A DNA stretch of 54,181 bases, from the NCBI GenBank assembly GCA_945875745.1, contig CAMCLJ010000005.1, positions 1-54,181 on the forward strand, written 5' to 3'. Within the stretch, counting starts at the first letter, position 1, and each line of letters begins with the position of its first letter. Positions 18,455 through 27,344 of this stretch are shown in pieces. Source of the stretch: Chlamydia trachomatis. Lineage in GTDB: Bacteria > Chlamydiota > Chlamydiia > Chlamydiales > Rhabdochlamydiaceae. Position numbers and translations under genes: made by a program. Under the pieces are notes generated by a model. It had not been told where the DNA came from and searched no databases. It saw nothing but the letters and a program-made list of their open reading frames with translations.

Positions 18455-19105
18455 ATGATCCAACCTATTCCTGATGACGTTAATCCAACCGAAAAAATTG
18501 GCAGTCTGGGGCCGATTGATAACTCGAAAAACTTTGCTAGTGCATCTGAAAGCTTTACCTCTTATATGCAAAACGTATCATCTGCCGACACCGGTGCTGG
18601 AAAAGCTCAAATGATCTCTCCTTTTGGCTTAAACGGGCAAGGACCACAAGCAGGAATGCCTACACCTAGCATGTCAACAATTACAGCTCAAGCTCAGATG
18701 ACTCAAAATACCTTAAATGATTTGCACTCTCAGATCCAAGACCCTTCGTTAAAACTTAAAAGCTCGCAAAAGTACATCGTAAACAACAAACTCGAAGATG
18801 CTCATGCTAACATAAAAGCGGTAGGATCTAAACTAGGAGTCCCTGAGACTGAAACAACTCCTGTAAAATCCGCTGGTGGACCGTTAGGCAAATTCCTTGG
18901 ATACGTAAATGGTGGAATGGCAGACATGGAAGCTGTTCAAAAGCACCTTGGAGAGTTGAGTGCTAAAGGGACTCAACTAGGTGCTGCAGACTTGCTTCTG
19001 ATTCAGGTTAAAATGAATCAAGCTCAACAGCAACTAGACTTTACCTCTGTTATGCTATCGAAGGTAGTCGAAGACTTTAAAACATTGATGAACGTACAGC
19101 TATAA
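18455..19105 (+). CDS. cdsI: T3S inner rod protein, CdsI/CT668-like
   Basis: 216 residues from the ATG at 18455; a TTG six codons upstream (18437) is possible but less likely. The N-terminal two-thirds is polar, Gly/Pro/Ser-rich and probably flexible. The C-terminal helix (about 175-216: GAADLLLIQVKMNQAQQQLD, then FTSVMLSKVVEDFKTLMN) has the amphipathic hydrophobic-heptad look of rod and needle polymerising helices (SctI). Position matches CT668, between cdsG and the ATPase gene. The rod assignment is from position and the C-terminal helix; it is much longer than classical SctI (about 80-110 residues). Confidence 0.72.
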   Translation: MIQPIPDDVNPTEKIGSLGPIDNSKNFASASESFTSYMQNVSSADTGAGKAQMISPFGLNGQGPQAGMPTPSMSTITAQAQMTQNTLNDLHSQIQDPSLKLKSSQKYIVNNKLEDAHANIKAVGSKLGVPETETTPVKSAGGPLGKFLGYVNGGMADMEAVQKHLGELSAKGTQLGAADLLLIQVKMNQAQQQLDFTSVMLSKVVEDFKTLMNVQL

Positions 19106-19138
19106 GAGAATCCTTCACACGTTATACTAAGAGAGCAT

Positions 19139-20455
19139 ATGAACCCTTCAAACGATTTTGAACAGCTGATTTCCCATCTCGATGAACTAGAACTGACGAC
19201 AGTACACGGCAGAATCACAGAAGTGGTTGGGATGCTCATTAAAGCAGTCGTTCCTCATGTGAAAATGGGTGAGGTATGCTTAATCAAACGAGAAGGGGAA
19301 CCTTTAATTGCAGAGGTCGTCGGATTTACAAGAGATGAGGTATTCCTATCCCCTCTTGGGGAAATGAATGGGATAGGCCCTTCTTCAGAAGTAATCCCCA
19401 CCCGAATGCCTCTGCATATAAAAGTAGGCCCGCAACTTCTCGGACGTGTCCTCAACGGGCTTGGACAACCCATTGATGGAAATAAAAACAACCCATTGGA
19501 GCTTACTGAAACTTGTTCTGTGATTAATCCACCCCCAGACCCTCTTACAAGGCAAAAAATTAATGAGCCGATATCGGTTGGGGTCCGGTGTATAGATGGA
19601 GTCCTGACCTGTGGTAGAGGGCAGAGAGTGGGAATCTTTGCAGCTGCCGGAGGAGGAAAATCAACCCTGCTGGGAATGATTGCAAAAAATGCAAAGGCTG
19701 ATGTCAACGTAATTGCATTAATTGGAGAAAGGGGAAGAGAGGTTCGGGAATTTCTCGAAAATGATCTAGGGCCTGAAGGAATGGCCCGCTCGGTGATTGT
19801 TGTATCGACGTCTGACCAAGCAGCCCAACTACGACTGAATGCAGCTTATGTAGGGACTGCTATCGCTGAATATTTTCGCGCGCAAGGCAAAACAGTAATC
19901 CTCATGATGGATTCAGTTACCCGCTATGCACGTGCTCTTAGAGAAATTGGTTTAGCAGCCGGAGAGCCTCCCGCAAGAGCCGGCTTTACTCCTTCTGTTT
20001 TTGCTACCTTACCTCGTCTGCTAGAGAGATCAGGCAATTCCGATGTGGGATCGATCACCGCGTTTTATACCATTTTAGTTGCAGGCGATGATATGAATGA
20101 GCCTGTGGCTGATGAAGTGCGCTCAATTTTAGATGGGCATATCATTTTATCTAGTGATCTTGCAAGGCAATACCATTATCCAGCAATTGATGTATTATCG
20201 TCGGTTAGCCGGGTTCTAACACAAATTGTCGACAAAGAACATCAACAGCTGATTGGGAAAATACGAGAAGTTCTTGCAAACTATAAGAAAAACGAATTAT
20301 TGATTCGTATAGGTGAGTATAAACCAGGCTCTGACAAAAATGCAGATTTTGCGATTAAATACATTGAAAAAGTCAACCGTTTTTTAAAACAGCAAGTCGA
20401 TGAAGAATGCTCCTTTGAAGAGACTCTTGTTCAGCTAAAAGCTCTGTTTAGATGA
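19139..20455 (+). CDS. cdsN: T3S ATPase CdsN (SctN)
   Basis: A 438-residue F1-beta/FliI-type ATPase that unfolds substrates and strips chaperones at the export gate. Walker A is AAAGGGKST (168-176, catalytic Lys174), followed by [11 protein letters not shown] with the catalytic glutamate. Walker B is [14 protein letters not shown] (from 253) and the proline-rich [14 protein letters not shown] block is typical. The N-terminal beta-barrel (20-95) and C-terminal helical domain (about 360-438) are present. Length is canonical. An AGAGAG motif precedes the ATG. Position matches CT669 and it is followed by its stalk protein. Confidence 0.96.
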   Translation: MNPSNDFEQLISHLDELELTTVHGRITEVVGMLIKAVVPHVKMGEVCLIKREGEPLIAEVVGFTRDEVFLSPLGEMNGIGPSSEVIPTRMPLHIKVGPQLLGRVLNGLGQPIDGNKNNPLELTETCSVINPPPDPLTRQKINEPISVGVRCIDGVLTCGRGQRVGIFAAAGGGKSTLLGMIAKNAKADVNVIALIGERGREVREFLENDLGPEGMARSVIVVSTSDQAAQLRLNAAYVGTAIAEYFRAQGKTVILMMDSVTRYARALREIGLAAGEPPARAGFTPSVFATLPRLLERSGNSDVGSITAFYTILVAGDDMNEPVADEVRSILDGHIILSSDLARQYHYPAIDVLSSVSRVLTQIVDKEHQQLIGKIREVLANYKKNELLIRIGEYKPGSDKNADFAIKYIEKVNRFLKQQVDEECSFEETLVQLKALFR

Positions 20456-20486
20456 ACAGAGCTATGTATAAGGGGAGGTTTTCTGT

Positions 20487-20996
20487 ATGAGTCAGCCACA
20501 GTATCCACTTGAACAGCTCACCCTAATTAAACAGAGGAAACTTGAAGAAGCTGAAAAAATCCTCAAAGAAAAAAAACAAGCTCTAGATAAGGAACAAGAA
20601 AAGCTGCTCGAGGTCGAAAAAGATAGAGACTCAGTAAAAAGTCACTGGAATGACAAACTGCAACAGCTTAGAGATGAGCTAGATCAGGGGACTACAAGTG
20701 ATAAAATCCAACAGATGAAAGTTTACATGAAAGAAGTCGATATCAAGCTCAAGCAAAAGGAAAATCGGGTTGCAGAGCAAAATAAACGGGTTATAGCAGC
20801 CGAAACTCAAGTCCAAAATGCTAGGCAAGATATGATCAAACGAGAGCAAGATGTCGAAAAAATGCGTCTGCATAAAAAAGAATGGGATAAGGAAATGAAG
20901 GTTCTTGCGGAGCAACAAGAAGCAATTGAAATGGATGAGACGGGATCTTCAATGTATTCGAAACGTAAAAGTAAACAGATTCGCAAGACCGATTAA
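20487..20996 (+). CDS. cdsO: T3S ATPase stalk protein CdsO (SctO)
   Basis: 169 residues, almost wholly a long charged coiled coil (YPLEQLTLIKQRKLEEAEKI and on), as in YscO/FliJ-like stalk proteins that insert into the SctN hexamer and couple it to the export gate. It has a strong ribosome site AAGGGGAGG. It follows cdsN by 31 bases, as CT670 follows CT669. Low-complexity helical sequence means the call depends largely on order and length. Confidence 0.9.
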   Translation: MSQPQYPLEQLTLIKQRKLEEAEKILKEKKQALDKEQEKLLEVEKDRDSVKSHWNDKLQQLRDELDQGTTSDKIQQMKVYMKEVDIKLKQKENRVAEQNKRVIAAETQVQNARQDMIKREQDVEKMRLHKKEWDKEMKVLAEQQEAIEMDETGSSMYSKRKSKQIRKTD

Positions 20997-21017
20997 AGAC
21001 TTTGTTAGGAGAACCTT

Positions 21018-22607
21018 ATGGCAGATATAAATCCAGTAGAACCGCCTGAAAAAACCAAAGATTTCTCTCTTAAAAAACAAGACCCTAAAGTAGATGAAGA
21101 AAAGTTTAAAAAAACTTATCGAGTACAGTCCGTAGAGGAATCTGACGAAAAGCAAAAGAAAAAACAAAAGCACTCGCAAGAGTCCGCCTCTGATGCAGAA
21201 GCTGCAGCTGCTGCAGGACTACTAGGTCAACCTCAGCTTCCACACCATGCTCAGATAGAGCCCTCTCCCTACTCCGTTCAACCACCGTCTTCCAAAACTA
21301 GCTCAGTAGGTGGTGTAACAAGTGGAAATCGCACCCCACATACTGGAAAATCCTACTCACCGGTAGGATCTGCAGAACAGGCTACGAGCGCTCCGATTAA
21401 TCTGCCAACTAACACCTCGGCATCACCCCCTAAATCAACACCCACACCCCCTCCATCCTCCACACAGTCACCACCACAGCAGCCGGCCCAAACGAATATA
21501 ACCTCTGCAGCAGAGACCTCTATTGATTATCAAGATCCCTTTGAGCTCTCCAACAACGACTACTCCCAGCCCCTTTCCCTATCGCCTCTCACCCCTACGG
21601 TAACACCGCAGGATCAAACAACACAGGATTCTGACGAAACCGATGAAACGACAAATACCTCAGAGACAACCAATACTGAAACTACTCCACCTACCACGAC
21701 GAATAAACAGCCCTCTTCAACCAAAGAGCCTAACCTTGGGACCAGCATTAAAACAGATCCATTAAAAAAAGAAATTGCGGACAAGGGAAAGAGTGGAGCT
21801 GTGTTAGCTAGCAAAAAGACATCCGACATACCTATTTCTACAGACCCTCTCTCAGAGGCCATAACTTCATCTCCAAATTCACAAGAAGCAGAAGCTCCAC
21901 CGCCTTTAGATGTTCCAAATGCCGCTTTGAATAAGTCATCGATGACAGAAACCCCGCCTCCCCCCCCTTTACCCTTGAATAAATCAAAAGTAACGGATAC
22001 TTCAAACACATCTTCCTTAACCGACATGGCAGGCGTACCGGTATCATCAAATGAATTTTCTGATAAAGATACCAAGGATGAATCTGATCAATCTCAAGAC
22101 ATAGAAACTATGCAAGCTATGCAAGGAAATATACAAACCCCTACCCCTTTTCTACTCGATACCTCATCTGTAGCGAACACAGCACCCGCCTATACGACAT
22201 TGAGCCCTGCTCTGTTAGAGATGTTTGATAAGATGGTAGGAACAATTAGCGTACTGCAGGAAACACAAGGCGAGAGAAAAACAACAGTCACCCTCACCTC
22301 ACCTAATTTTTCTTCTTCCGTATTCTACGGCGCTGAAATCGTGATCGAAGAAGACCTCCACCTAGCTCCTGGACAGTATAACATTAAATTAATAGGCTCA
22401 CCCGAGGCGGTGAATCTATTTCAATCCAAACAAAATGATTTAATGGCAGCTTTTCAATCGGGCAGTTATAATTTTCGAGTACAACGCCTCGAGACTGCCA
22501 TTCAAAGGGTGGATAAACCTTTATTTCAACGCAAAGATGGTGTTGACAATGAAGGGAGTAATGAAGGGGATCAGGGACAACAGGACAGACAAAAGGATCA
22601 GCAATGA
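21018..22607 (+). CDS. cdsP: T3S needle-length/specificity protein CdsP (SctP), enlarged
   Basis: 529 residues. About 60-390 is a Pro/Ser/Thr/Gln-rich, low-complexity, probably extended region (TPPPSS, TETPPPPPLPLNKSK). SctP proteins act as molecular rulers and as the switch from early to late substrates. Residues ~395-505 form the conserved folded part (VTLTSPNFSSSVFYGAEIVI ... YNIKLIGSPEAVNLF ... RVDKPLFQRKD), similar to the end of CT671, and the tail is rich in D/Q/G/K (DQGQQDRQKDQQ). C. trachomatis CT671 is about half this length. It overlaps the next gene by ATGA, and that gene carries a paralogous C-terminal domain. Confidence 0.82.
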   Translation: MADINPVEPPEKTKDFSLKKQDPKVDEEKFKKTYRVQSVEESDEKQKKKQKHSQESASDAEAAAAAGLLGQPQLPHHAQIEPSPYSVQPPSSKTSSVGGVTSGNRTPHTGKSYSPVGSAEQATSAPINLPTNTSASPPKSTPTPPPSSTQSPPQQPAQTNITSAAETSIDYQDPFELSNNDYSQPLSLSPLTPTVTPQDQTTQDSDETDETTNTSETTNTETTPPTTTNKQPSSTKEPNLGTSIKTDPLKKEIADKGKSGAVLASKKTSDIPISTDPLSEAITSSPNSQEAEAPPPLDVPNAALNKSSMTETPPPPPLPLNKSKVTDTSNTSSLTDMAGVPVSSNEFSDKDTKDESDQSQDIETMQAMQGNIQTPTPFLLDTSSVANTAPAYTTLSPALLEMFDKMVGTISVLQETQGERKTTVTLTSPNFSSSVFYGAEIVIEEDLHLAPGQYNIKLIGSPEAVNLFQSKQNDLMAAFQSGSYNFRVQRLETAIQRVDKPLFQRKDGVDNEGSNEGDQGQQDRQKDQQ

Positions 22608-23308
22608 AGATCGGCGATTTGCATACATTAAAAATTAAAGCAGACCGGGCAATTGGTAATCAAGAGAGAGGGTCTTCATTTCAAGAGCTCATGAAAAAAT
22701 CTGCTCGGAATAAATCAGAGAAAAAACCAGTCCTTCCAATAGAGTCAGAAGAAGAACATGAAGCAAGCGCTTGGGATCCACTAGCAATAGATCAAGAAAA
22801 AGAAGCTGAGTTACTAGAGGAAGATATCTTAGATGAAGATGCGAGCAAAAAAAATCCTATAGGAGCCCATGCCTTTATACCTACACCTATCAATCTCTAT
22901 TGCAACGAGGCAGATACAAAGGCATACCACAACACACAAGAAATTGCTGCGATCTTTGAAAAGATCGGAGCAGAGATGATTTTGATACACAACGAAGGCT
23001 GCGTACAAACAACTCTATATTGCAAAGATGAGTTTTTAGACTCCAGTTTATTCCATGATATGGAAATCACCATTGAAGAATTTACATCAGCCCCTAAAGT
23101 ATTTAATATTAACATTAAAGCCGGTCCGCAAGCCATTGAACTACTATCTGTACGAATCGAAGAATTCATGAAGCTTTTTCAAGAAAGAAAATTTGGATTT
23201 AGTATACATAGAATAGATACAGAACTCTCTGCTGCAAAACCCTTGTTTTCACGAAAACAGCAGGATCATGAAGATAGCGGGCGGGATAAAGAAGGTAATA
23301 CAAGATAA
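22604..23308 (+). CDS. Second CdsP-like protein, paralogue of the preceding gene
   Basis: 234 residues. The last ~125 residues parallel the folded end of the 529-residue CdsP: EIAAIFEKIGAEMILIH (compare LLEMFDKMVGTISVL), ITIEEF, FNINIKAGPQAIELL (compare YNIKLIGSPEAVNLF) and AAKPLFSRKQ (compare VDKPLFQRKD), then a similar D/E/K/R-rich tail. The N-terminal ~100 residues are acidic, without the Pro-rich linker. Its start overlaps the cdsP stop (ATGA), and its stop overlaps the cdsQ start (TAATG), so all three are translationally coupled. In C. trachomatis a single gene (CT671) stands between cdsO and cdsQ. By size, this one is as good a CT671 equivalent as the larger gene. Confidence 0.78.
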   Translation: MKIGDLHTLKIKADRAIGNQERGSSFQELMKKSARNKSEKKPVLPIESEEEHEASAWDPLAIDQEKEAELLEEDILDEDASKKNPIGAHAFIPTPINLYCNEADTKAYHNTQEIAAIFEKIGAEMILIHNEGCVQTTLYCKDEFLDSSLFHDMEITIEEFTSAPKVFNINIKAGPQAIELLSVRIEEFMKLFQERKFGFSIHRIDTELSAAKPLFSRKQQDHEDSGRDKEGNTR

Positions 23309-24522
23309 TGAGCACCCCTGAAGACCACTGGATTAAAAATATCCATTATATTTTAAATGCAGCCAGACAAATCCCAATGTGGGGAGCTATACCCAAGTTC
23401 CCTTTAGATACATTTCCTTCGCTACTAGCTAAGCGATTAGGCATTCCAGGGCTTACTATCGAGCTTCATCCACCAGAGTGGGTCGATGCGGAAGGGATCA
23501 AAAATCTTTGGACAAACAATAACACGATTGAACAACTGGCAATCTCCCCGTTTCCAGGTCAAATGTTTTGGATGATGACACAGAAAGATAAAGTTGTTTT
23601 AACTCAAACTCTTCTAAGTCCTGAGTCAAAGATACCTTTTTCCGATACGAGATTCTGTGATGGTTTTTATAAATATGTGCTATTACATGCAATCGACTCT
23701 TTACAAGAAACGAGTAGATATCCAGACCTACACCCACAGCTACTTAAATCCATGGAGCCGTGTAAAGAGCCTTTTTGCTTAATGAATGTAGCAATTACAA
23801 TAGAGAATACTACTGTTTTTGCTAAGTGGGCCATTTCTTCTTCTATGCAAAGTGGTATGATCTCCCGTTATATAGAAAAAGCCACTACGGCTTCTTCGAA
23901 ACCATTATCGCAAGAGGTGTCAATCCAGTTACGACTACAAGTAGCAAGTACAACCTTGACTGTTAGGGAGTGGAAAAATGTTAAAGAGGGGGATTGCATT
24001 CTACTAGAGCATAGTTCATATGATCCTCTGACACACAAGGGATCTGTGAACATCCTGCTAGAAGAGACTCCGATATTAAGAGGCCGTCTAAAGAAACACA
24101 GTGTTAAAATTCAAGATTATGCATTCTATTACGAGGAACTACAACCTATGACTGATGAACCGATCACCCCCGAAGAAGAACCGGTGCCACAAGATTCTAA
24201 TACAGAAAGTTCATTTACAGATCTGGATGAAGAACTTGGTGAGGATTCAGAACATCTCTGGTCGGAACCCCAACAAAGTGAAGGAAAGCTAGAGGAACTG
24301 ATTGCATCACGTGATATCCCAATGCAACTAGTTGTGGAAGTTGATAGAATTCGGATGACCCTCAATCAACTTCTTGAACTACGTCCTGGTAACGTCTTAG
24401 ACCTCCAGGTCAAACCAGAACAAGGGGTGTATGTCACAGTCGGTGGTAAAAGAATAGCTCGTGGAGAGCTAATTAAACTAGGTGATGTATTAGGATTAAA
24501 AATCCTAAAAATAGGTGAATAA
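23308..24522 (+). CDS. cdsQ: T3S C-ring protein CdsQ (SctQ)
   Basis: 404 residues. SctQ forms the cytosolic sorting platform that docks chaperone-substrate complexes. The C-terminal SpoA/FliN-type domain occupies residues ~339-404 (MQLVVEVDRIRMTLNQLLEL ... VYVTVGGKRIARGELIKLGD). An acidic linker (about 285-335) separates it from the N-terminal part. Met339 (ATG at 24322) begins exactly at the SpoA domain; in other systems an internal start makes a separate SctQ-C subunit. Position matches CT672. Confidence 0.9.
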   Translation: MSTPEDHWIKNIHYILNAARQIPMWGAIPKFPLDTFPSLLAKRLGIPGLTIELHPPEWVDAEGIKNLWTNNNTIEQLAISPFPGQMFWMMTQKDKVVLTQTLLSPESKIPFSDTRFCDGFYKYVLLHAIDSLQETSRYPDLHPQLLKSMEPCKEPFCLMNVAITIENTTVFAKWAISSSMQSGMISRYIEKATTASSKPLSQEVSIQLRLQVASTTLTVREWKNVKEGDCILLEHSSYDPLTHKGSVNILLEETPILRGRLKKHSVKIQDYAFYYEELQPMTDEPITPEEEPVPQDSNTESSFTDLDEELGEDSEHLWSEPQQSEGKLEELIASRDIPMQLVVEVDRIRMTLNQLLELRPGNVLDLQVKPEQGVYVTVGGKRIARGELIKLGDVLGLKILKIGE

Positions 24523-24531
24523 AGCACGCAA

Positions 24532-26139
24532 ATGAGCCAAAACCCTTTCTACAAACAAGACACCCTTCCTAAGCTCTCAGAAGATCCTCCTGAGCCTATG
24601 CCAACACAGATAGGCCCATATAAAATCGACAGCCTGCTTAGCAAAGGGGGGATGAGCTTTCTATATCTAGGATCTGAACCTCATTCGAAACATACACTGG
24701 CAATTAAAATCCTCTCACCCAATTATATTACCAATGAACAAGCAGTGGAACGTTTTCTCAAAGAAGCTCATATCATCAGTCTTTCCAATCATCCCAATAT
24801 TGTTAAGCTTTACGGAGAAGGGAAGTGGGAAAAGGGGCTCTATATTGCCATGGAATGGATCAGGGGGATTTCTCTGCGCCAGTTTATTATGCAACAATCC
24901 CTTTCTTTAAGGAAGGCTCTAGAAATCATTTTACAGGTAGGTTATGCCTTGCATCACCTACATTCCCATGGAGTTATCCACAGAGATCTAAAACCTGAGA
25001 ACATTTTGATTACCGAAGAGGGTGGAGTCAAAGTAATTGACTTTGGAATCGCTCAATTTCATGAAGATAACACCCATGGCAAACCGATTGCAAAACAAGG
25101 GATTATGGGCACCCTTAATTATATGAGCCCTGAGCAAAAGCAAGATGCATCCCAGGCCTGTTTTGCGTCAGACATTTATTCTTTAGCTGTCGTAGCTTTT
25201 GAGCTTATTACCGGCAAACTCAGTTACGGCGTTATCCACCCATCTCTTCTTCCTAAAGGGCTACAAAGGATCCTGGAAAAAGCACTTGCTATCTCTGTAA
25301 GCGAACGTTACCAAACCATTTCTGAATTCATCCAAGCAATTTCTACCTACCTTAATTCTGGCGAAATGGATAAAGAAAAGTCAGGCAATGATCTAGCAAA
25401 GGAAATGATTGAATCATTCCAAAAAACCTCTCAAAGCCTATCTTTTCTTCCCCCCTTGGACAACTCACAAATTGAAATTGGTTGCGGCAAATATAAGCTT
25501 GCCATGCAATTCGGGCTTTATTCTGATCTTTTCAGATTACCAAATGGGGCTTTTCTATTTATCCTAGCAGAATCAACGATATCAAGCCGAGAATCGATTG
25601 CTTATGCAGCAAATATAAGAGGCCTTATTCGATCACAAATTCATCTGCATAGCAAAGATCTTAGATCCCCTTTGGATCTTGTACAGATGGCTCAGCTTTT
25701 AAATGAGATTTTGCAAGAAGACCCAGCGCATCTGACGTATGGTTTGAGCGCCTTACTTTTGAATCCTATTAATGAACAGTTGTATTTTTTGAATGCCGGT
25801 ATGAATCATTTAATCCATCTATCACAAGAAGGAACGCCTCGGATTTTATCTTCTACTAATCCGGTGATAGGGCTAGAAAGAAACCCAGAGTTTACCGAGG
25901 TTATTGATAACTGGAATATCGCAGACACCATTATTCTACATTGTTTAGCACCCTCATACCGAACAGACCTATATCAACAGCAACAAACGGAAAAAGTTTT
26001 ACTGGAAACTCTTGAAGAAGACCCCTTTCTATCACCCCAAGTTCAAGCAGACACTCTAATAAAAAAAGGGCTCTTTTTAGCTTTTCAAAAAGAGCAAAAA
26101 CAATCAAAGTTACTTATAAGCATTCAGCGTATTAGCTAG
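24532..26139 (+). CDS. pkn5: T3S-linked Ser/Thr kinase Pkn5 with degenerate SpoIIE-like domain
   Basis: 535 residues. The kinase domain (about 28-275) has a glycine loop SKGGMS, ATP lysine 59 (LAIKIL), HRDLKPEN (150-157), DFG (170-172) and SPE (199-201). The catalytic residues expected for activity are therefore present. Residues ~315-480 resemble a SpoIIE/RsbU-type PP2C phosphatase fold: YSDLFRLPNGAFLFILAEST aligns with the GGDYYD...LPDGR...GDVSG block, and NAGMNHL (421-427) matches NAGH-P, then VIGLERNPEF and ADTIILHCLA in place of GD-LLLYTDG. The first and last metal-binding aspartates are lost, so it is probably a pseudophosphatase. It corresponds in position to CT673 and closes this part of the operon. 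Confidence 0.85.
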   Translation: MSQNPFYKQDTLPKLSEDPPEPMPTQIGPYKIDSLLSKGGMSFLYLGSEPHSKHTLAIKILSPNYITNEQAVERFLKEAHIISLSNHPNIVKLYGEGKWEKGLYIAMEWIRGISLRQFIMQQSLSLRKALEIILQVGYALHHLHSHGVIHRDLKPENILITEEGGVKVIDFGIAQFHEDNTHGKPIAKQGIMGTLNYMSPEQKQDASQACFASDIYSLAVVAFELITGKLSYGVIHPSLLPKGLQRILEKALAISVSERYQTISEFIQAISTYLNSGEMDKEKSGNDLAKEMIESFQKTSQSLSFLPPLDNSQIEIGCGKYKLAMQFGLYSDLFRLPNGAFLFILAESTISSRESIAYAANIRGLIRSQIHLHSKDLRSPLDLVQMAQLLNEILQEDPAHLTYGLSALLLNPINEQLYFLNAGMNHLIHLSQEGTPRILSSTNPVIGLERNPEFTEVIDNWNIADTIILHCLAPSYRTDLYQQQQTEKVLLETLEEDPFLSPQVQADTLIKKGLFLAFQKEQKQSKLLISIQRIS

Positions 26140-26152
26140 AAAACAACAAGTT

Positions 26153-26707
26153 TTATTTCTTAATAATTGTAATAATGAGACCCTCTATTGAATCGTTAGC
26201 CCCGTAGGGGTTCAGAGAGATTTTTCTTTCTTTATAATCAAGGTGGGGATTTCCTAAAATTTTTTCCAGCCAAATCCTATCCTGATATTTTGATGTGGGA
26301 TCATGTAAACAACAGGATAGACGGGATCCTGGCCTCATATGGTCAGATAAACAATGATCTAAAAATGAAAATAAACGATCTTCTGTATGCTCAGAAAAAA
26401 AAGGTTCTTCATGAAAAAAAATAGCATCAAACAATCCTAACTTATCCAAGCTATTATGCCAATTGTCCTCAATGACATGAATATTGCTATAACGACCCAT
26501 CCAATCCCTAGCCTTTAATACTTGCTCTTGATCGGTTTCTATAATTGTGTGACTTTTTGGAAAATAAGATTGAATGTGGGGGAGGGAAAAACCAGAGCCA
26601 AATCCAACTTCTAAAACATCCCCAAACGGCTGCACCGCATCGACACAGGCCTCGATATATGCCGGCTGTATTTGTATACTCATAAGTTTTATCCTTTCCT
26701 GTTTCAT
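26153..26707 (-). CDS. SAM-dependent methyltransferase, GAMT/RMT2-like
   Basis: 184 residues, Rossmann-fold methyltransferase. SAM motif I is VLEVGFGSGFS (31-41), an acidic residue after beta2 is HTIIETDQ, and there is a post-motif block FDAIFFHEEPFFSE. The unusual VLEVGFG, HTIIE and FDAI-(Y/F)-(H/D) set is characteristic of the guanidinoacetate methyltransferase/arginine N5-methyltransferase (RMT2) group. The family usually has Asp at the position in the D-x-Y/F region used to bind guanidino groups; here it is His99-Glu100, so the substrate is uncertain. The ATG at 26707 has an AAAGAGGA ribosome site. It lies on the opposite strand to the T3S genes, between pkn5 and cdsC, downstream of a carbonic anhydrase gene with a 13-base gap, so the two form one unit. 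Confidence 0.75.
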   Translation of the reverse strand: MKQERIKLMSIQIQPAYIEACVDAVQPFGDVLEVGFGSGFSLPHIQSYFPKSHTIIETDQEQVLKARDWMGRYSNIHVIEDNWHNSLDKLGLFDAIFFHEEPFFSEHTEDRLFSFLDHCLSDHMRPGSRLSCCLHDPTSKYQDRIWLEKILGNPHLDYKERKISLNPYGANDSIEGLIITIIKK

Positions 26708-26720
26708 ATGCGAATCCTCT

Positions 26721-27344
26721 TTAAGGGATTAATTCTACTGCACCAGACTCTAATGAATAATATGCACCGACGATCTGCACTTGTTTTTGTTCCAGTAATT
26801 TTTTAATAGCTGGGTAGCTCTGTAATGCTTTTACAACATAGCGGACGTTTGCCCGGACGCATTCATTAACAGGTGCCTTCTTTTTTTTACATCCCTCAAT
26901 CGCTGGAGAAATTTGAGCCGCTAGAGCCTCAATATCTAGAGTAACTCCCTCATAAACAGCTTTAATAGCCCCACAATTTTCATGTCCTAAGACTAAAATG
27001 ATACTAGAGCCCAAATATTTAGCTGCATATTCGATACTATCCAAAACAACAGGTGTTACCACATTCCCCGCCAGACGGACTACAAATAGATCTCCAAGTC
27101 CTTGATCAAAGATCAATTCAGGAGAGACTCTTGAGTCTGAACATCCTAAAATAACTGCAAACGGCTTTTGTTTTGATGTTAAAGCCTGCCTACGGGCGGG
27201 AGATAAATCTGGATACATAAGTTTATCTTGAGTATAACGTTTATTGCCCTCCATCAATTTATCTAAAGCATCTTGAGGAGTTTGACAAACCACAAAACTC
27301 GACACTACACTCATTATGAGTGCATAAAAAATAAAAGAACCCAT
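26721..27344 (-). CDS. Exported beta-class carbonic anhydrase
   Basis: 207 residues from the ATG at 27344, preferred over the TTG at 27359 because GGAG precedes it by five bases. It interconverts CO2 and bicarbonate. Zinc ligands and partners are visible: Cys68-x-Asp70-x-Arg72 (GCSDSR), His121 and Cys124 (GHENCG). Residues 1-20 form a hydrophobic signal sequence (IFYALIMSVVSSFVVC), so it probably acts in the periplasm. The cysteine at 20 lacks a good lipobox. It could serve pH or bicarbonate supply inside a host vacuole (inference). Together with the methyltransferase it interrupts the T3S gene order. Confidence 0.9.
   Translation of the reverse strand: MGSFIFYALIMSVVSSFVVCQTPQDALDKLMEGNKRYTQDKLMYPDLSPARRQALTSKQKPFAVILGCSDSRVSPELIFDQGLGDLFVVRLAGNVVTPVVLDSIEYAAKYLGSSIILVLGHENCGAIKAVYEGVTLDIEALAAQISPAIEGCKKKKAPVNECVRANVRYVVKALQSYPAIKKLLEQKQVQIVGAYYSLESGAVELIP

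Noticed and set aside
19255-19707. 150-codon open frame antisense to cdsN
   Set aside because: It lies entirely within a highly conserved ATPase gene and has no independent features.
21614-22075. Long open frame of 153 codons antisense to cdsP
   Set aside because: It mirrors the Pro/Thr/Ser-rich low-complexity linker of cdsP, has no ribosome site, and its composition is explained by the sense strand.
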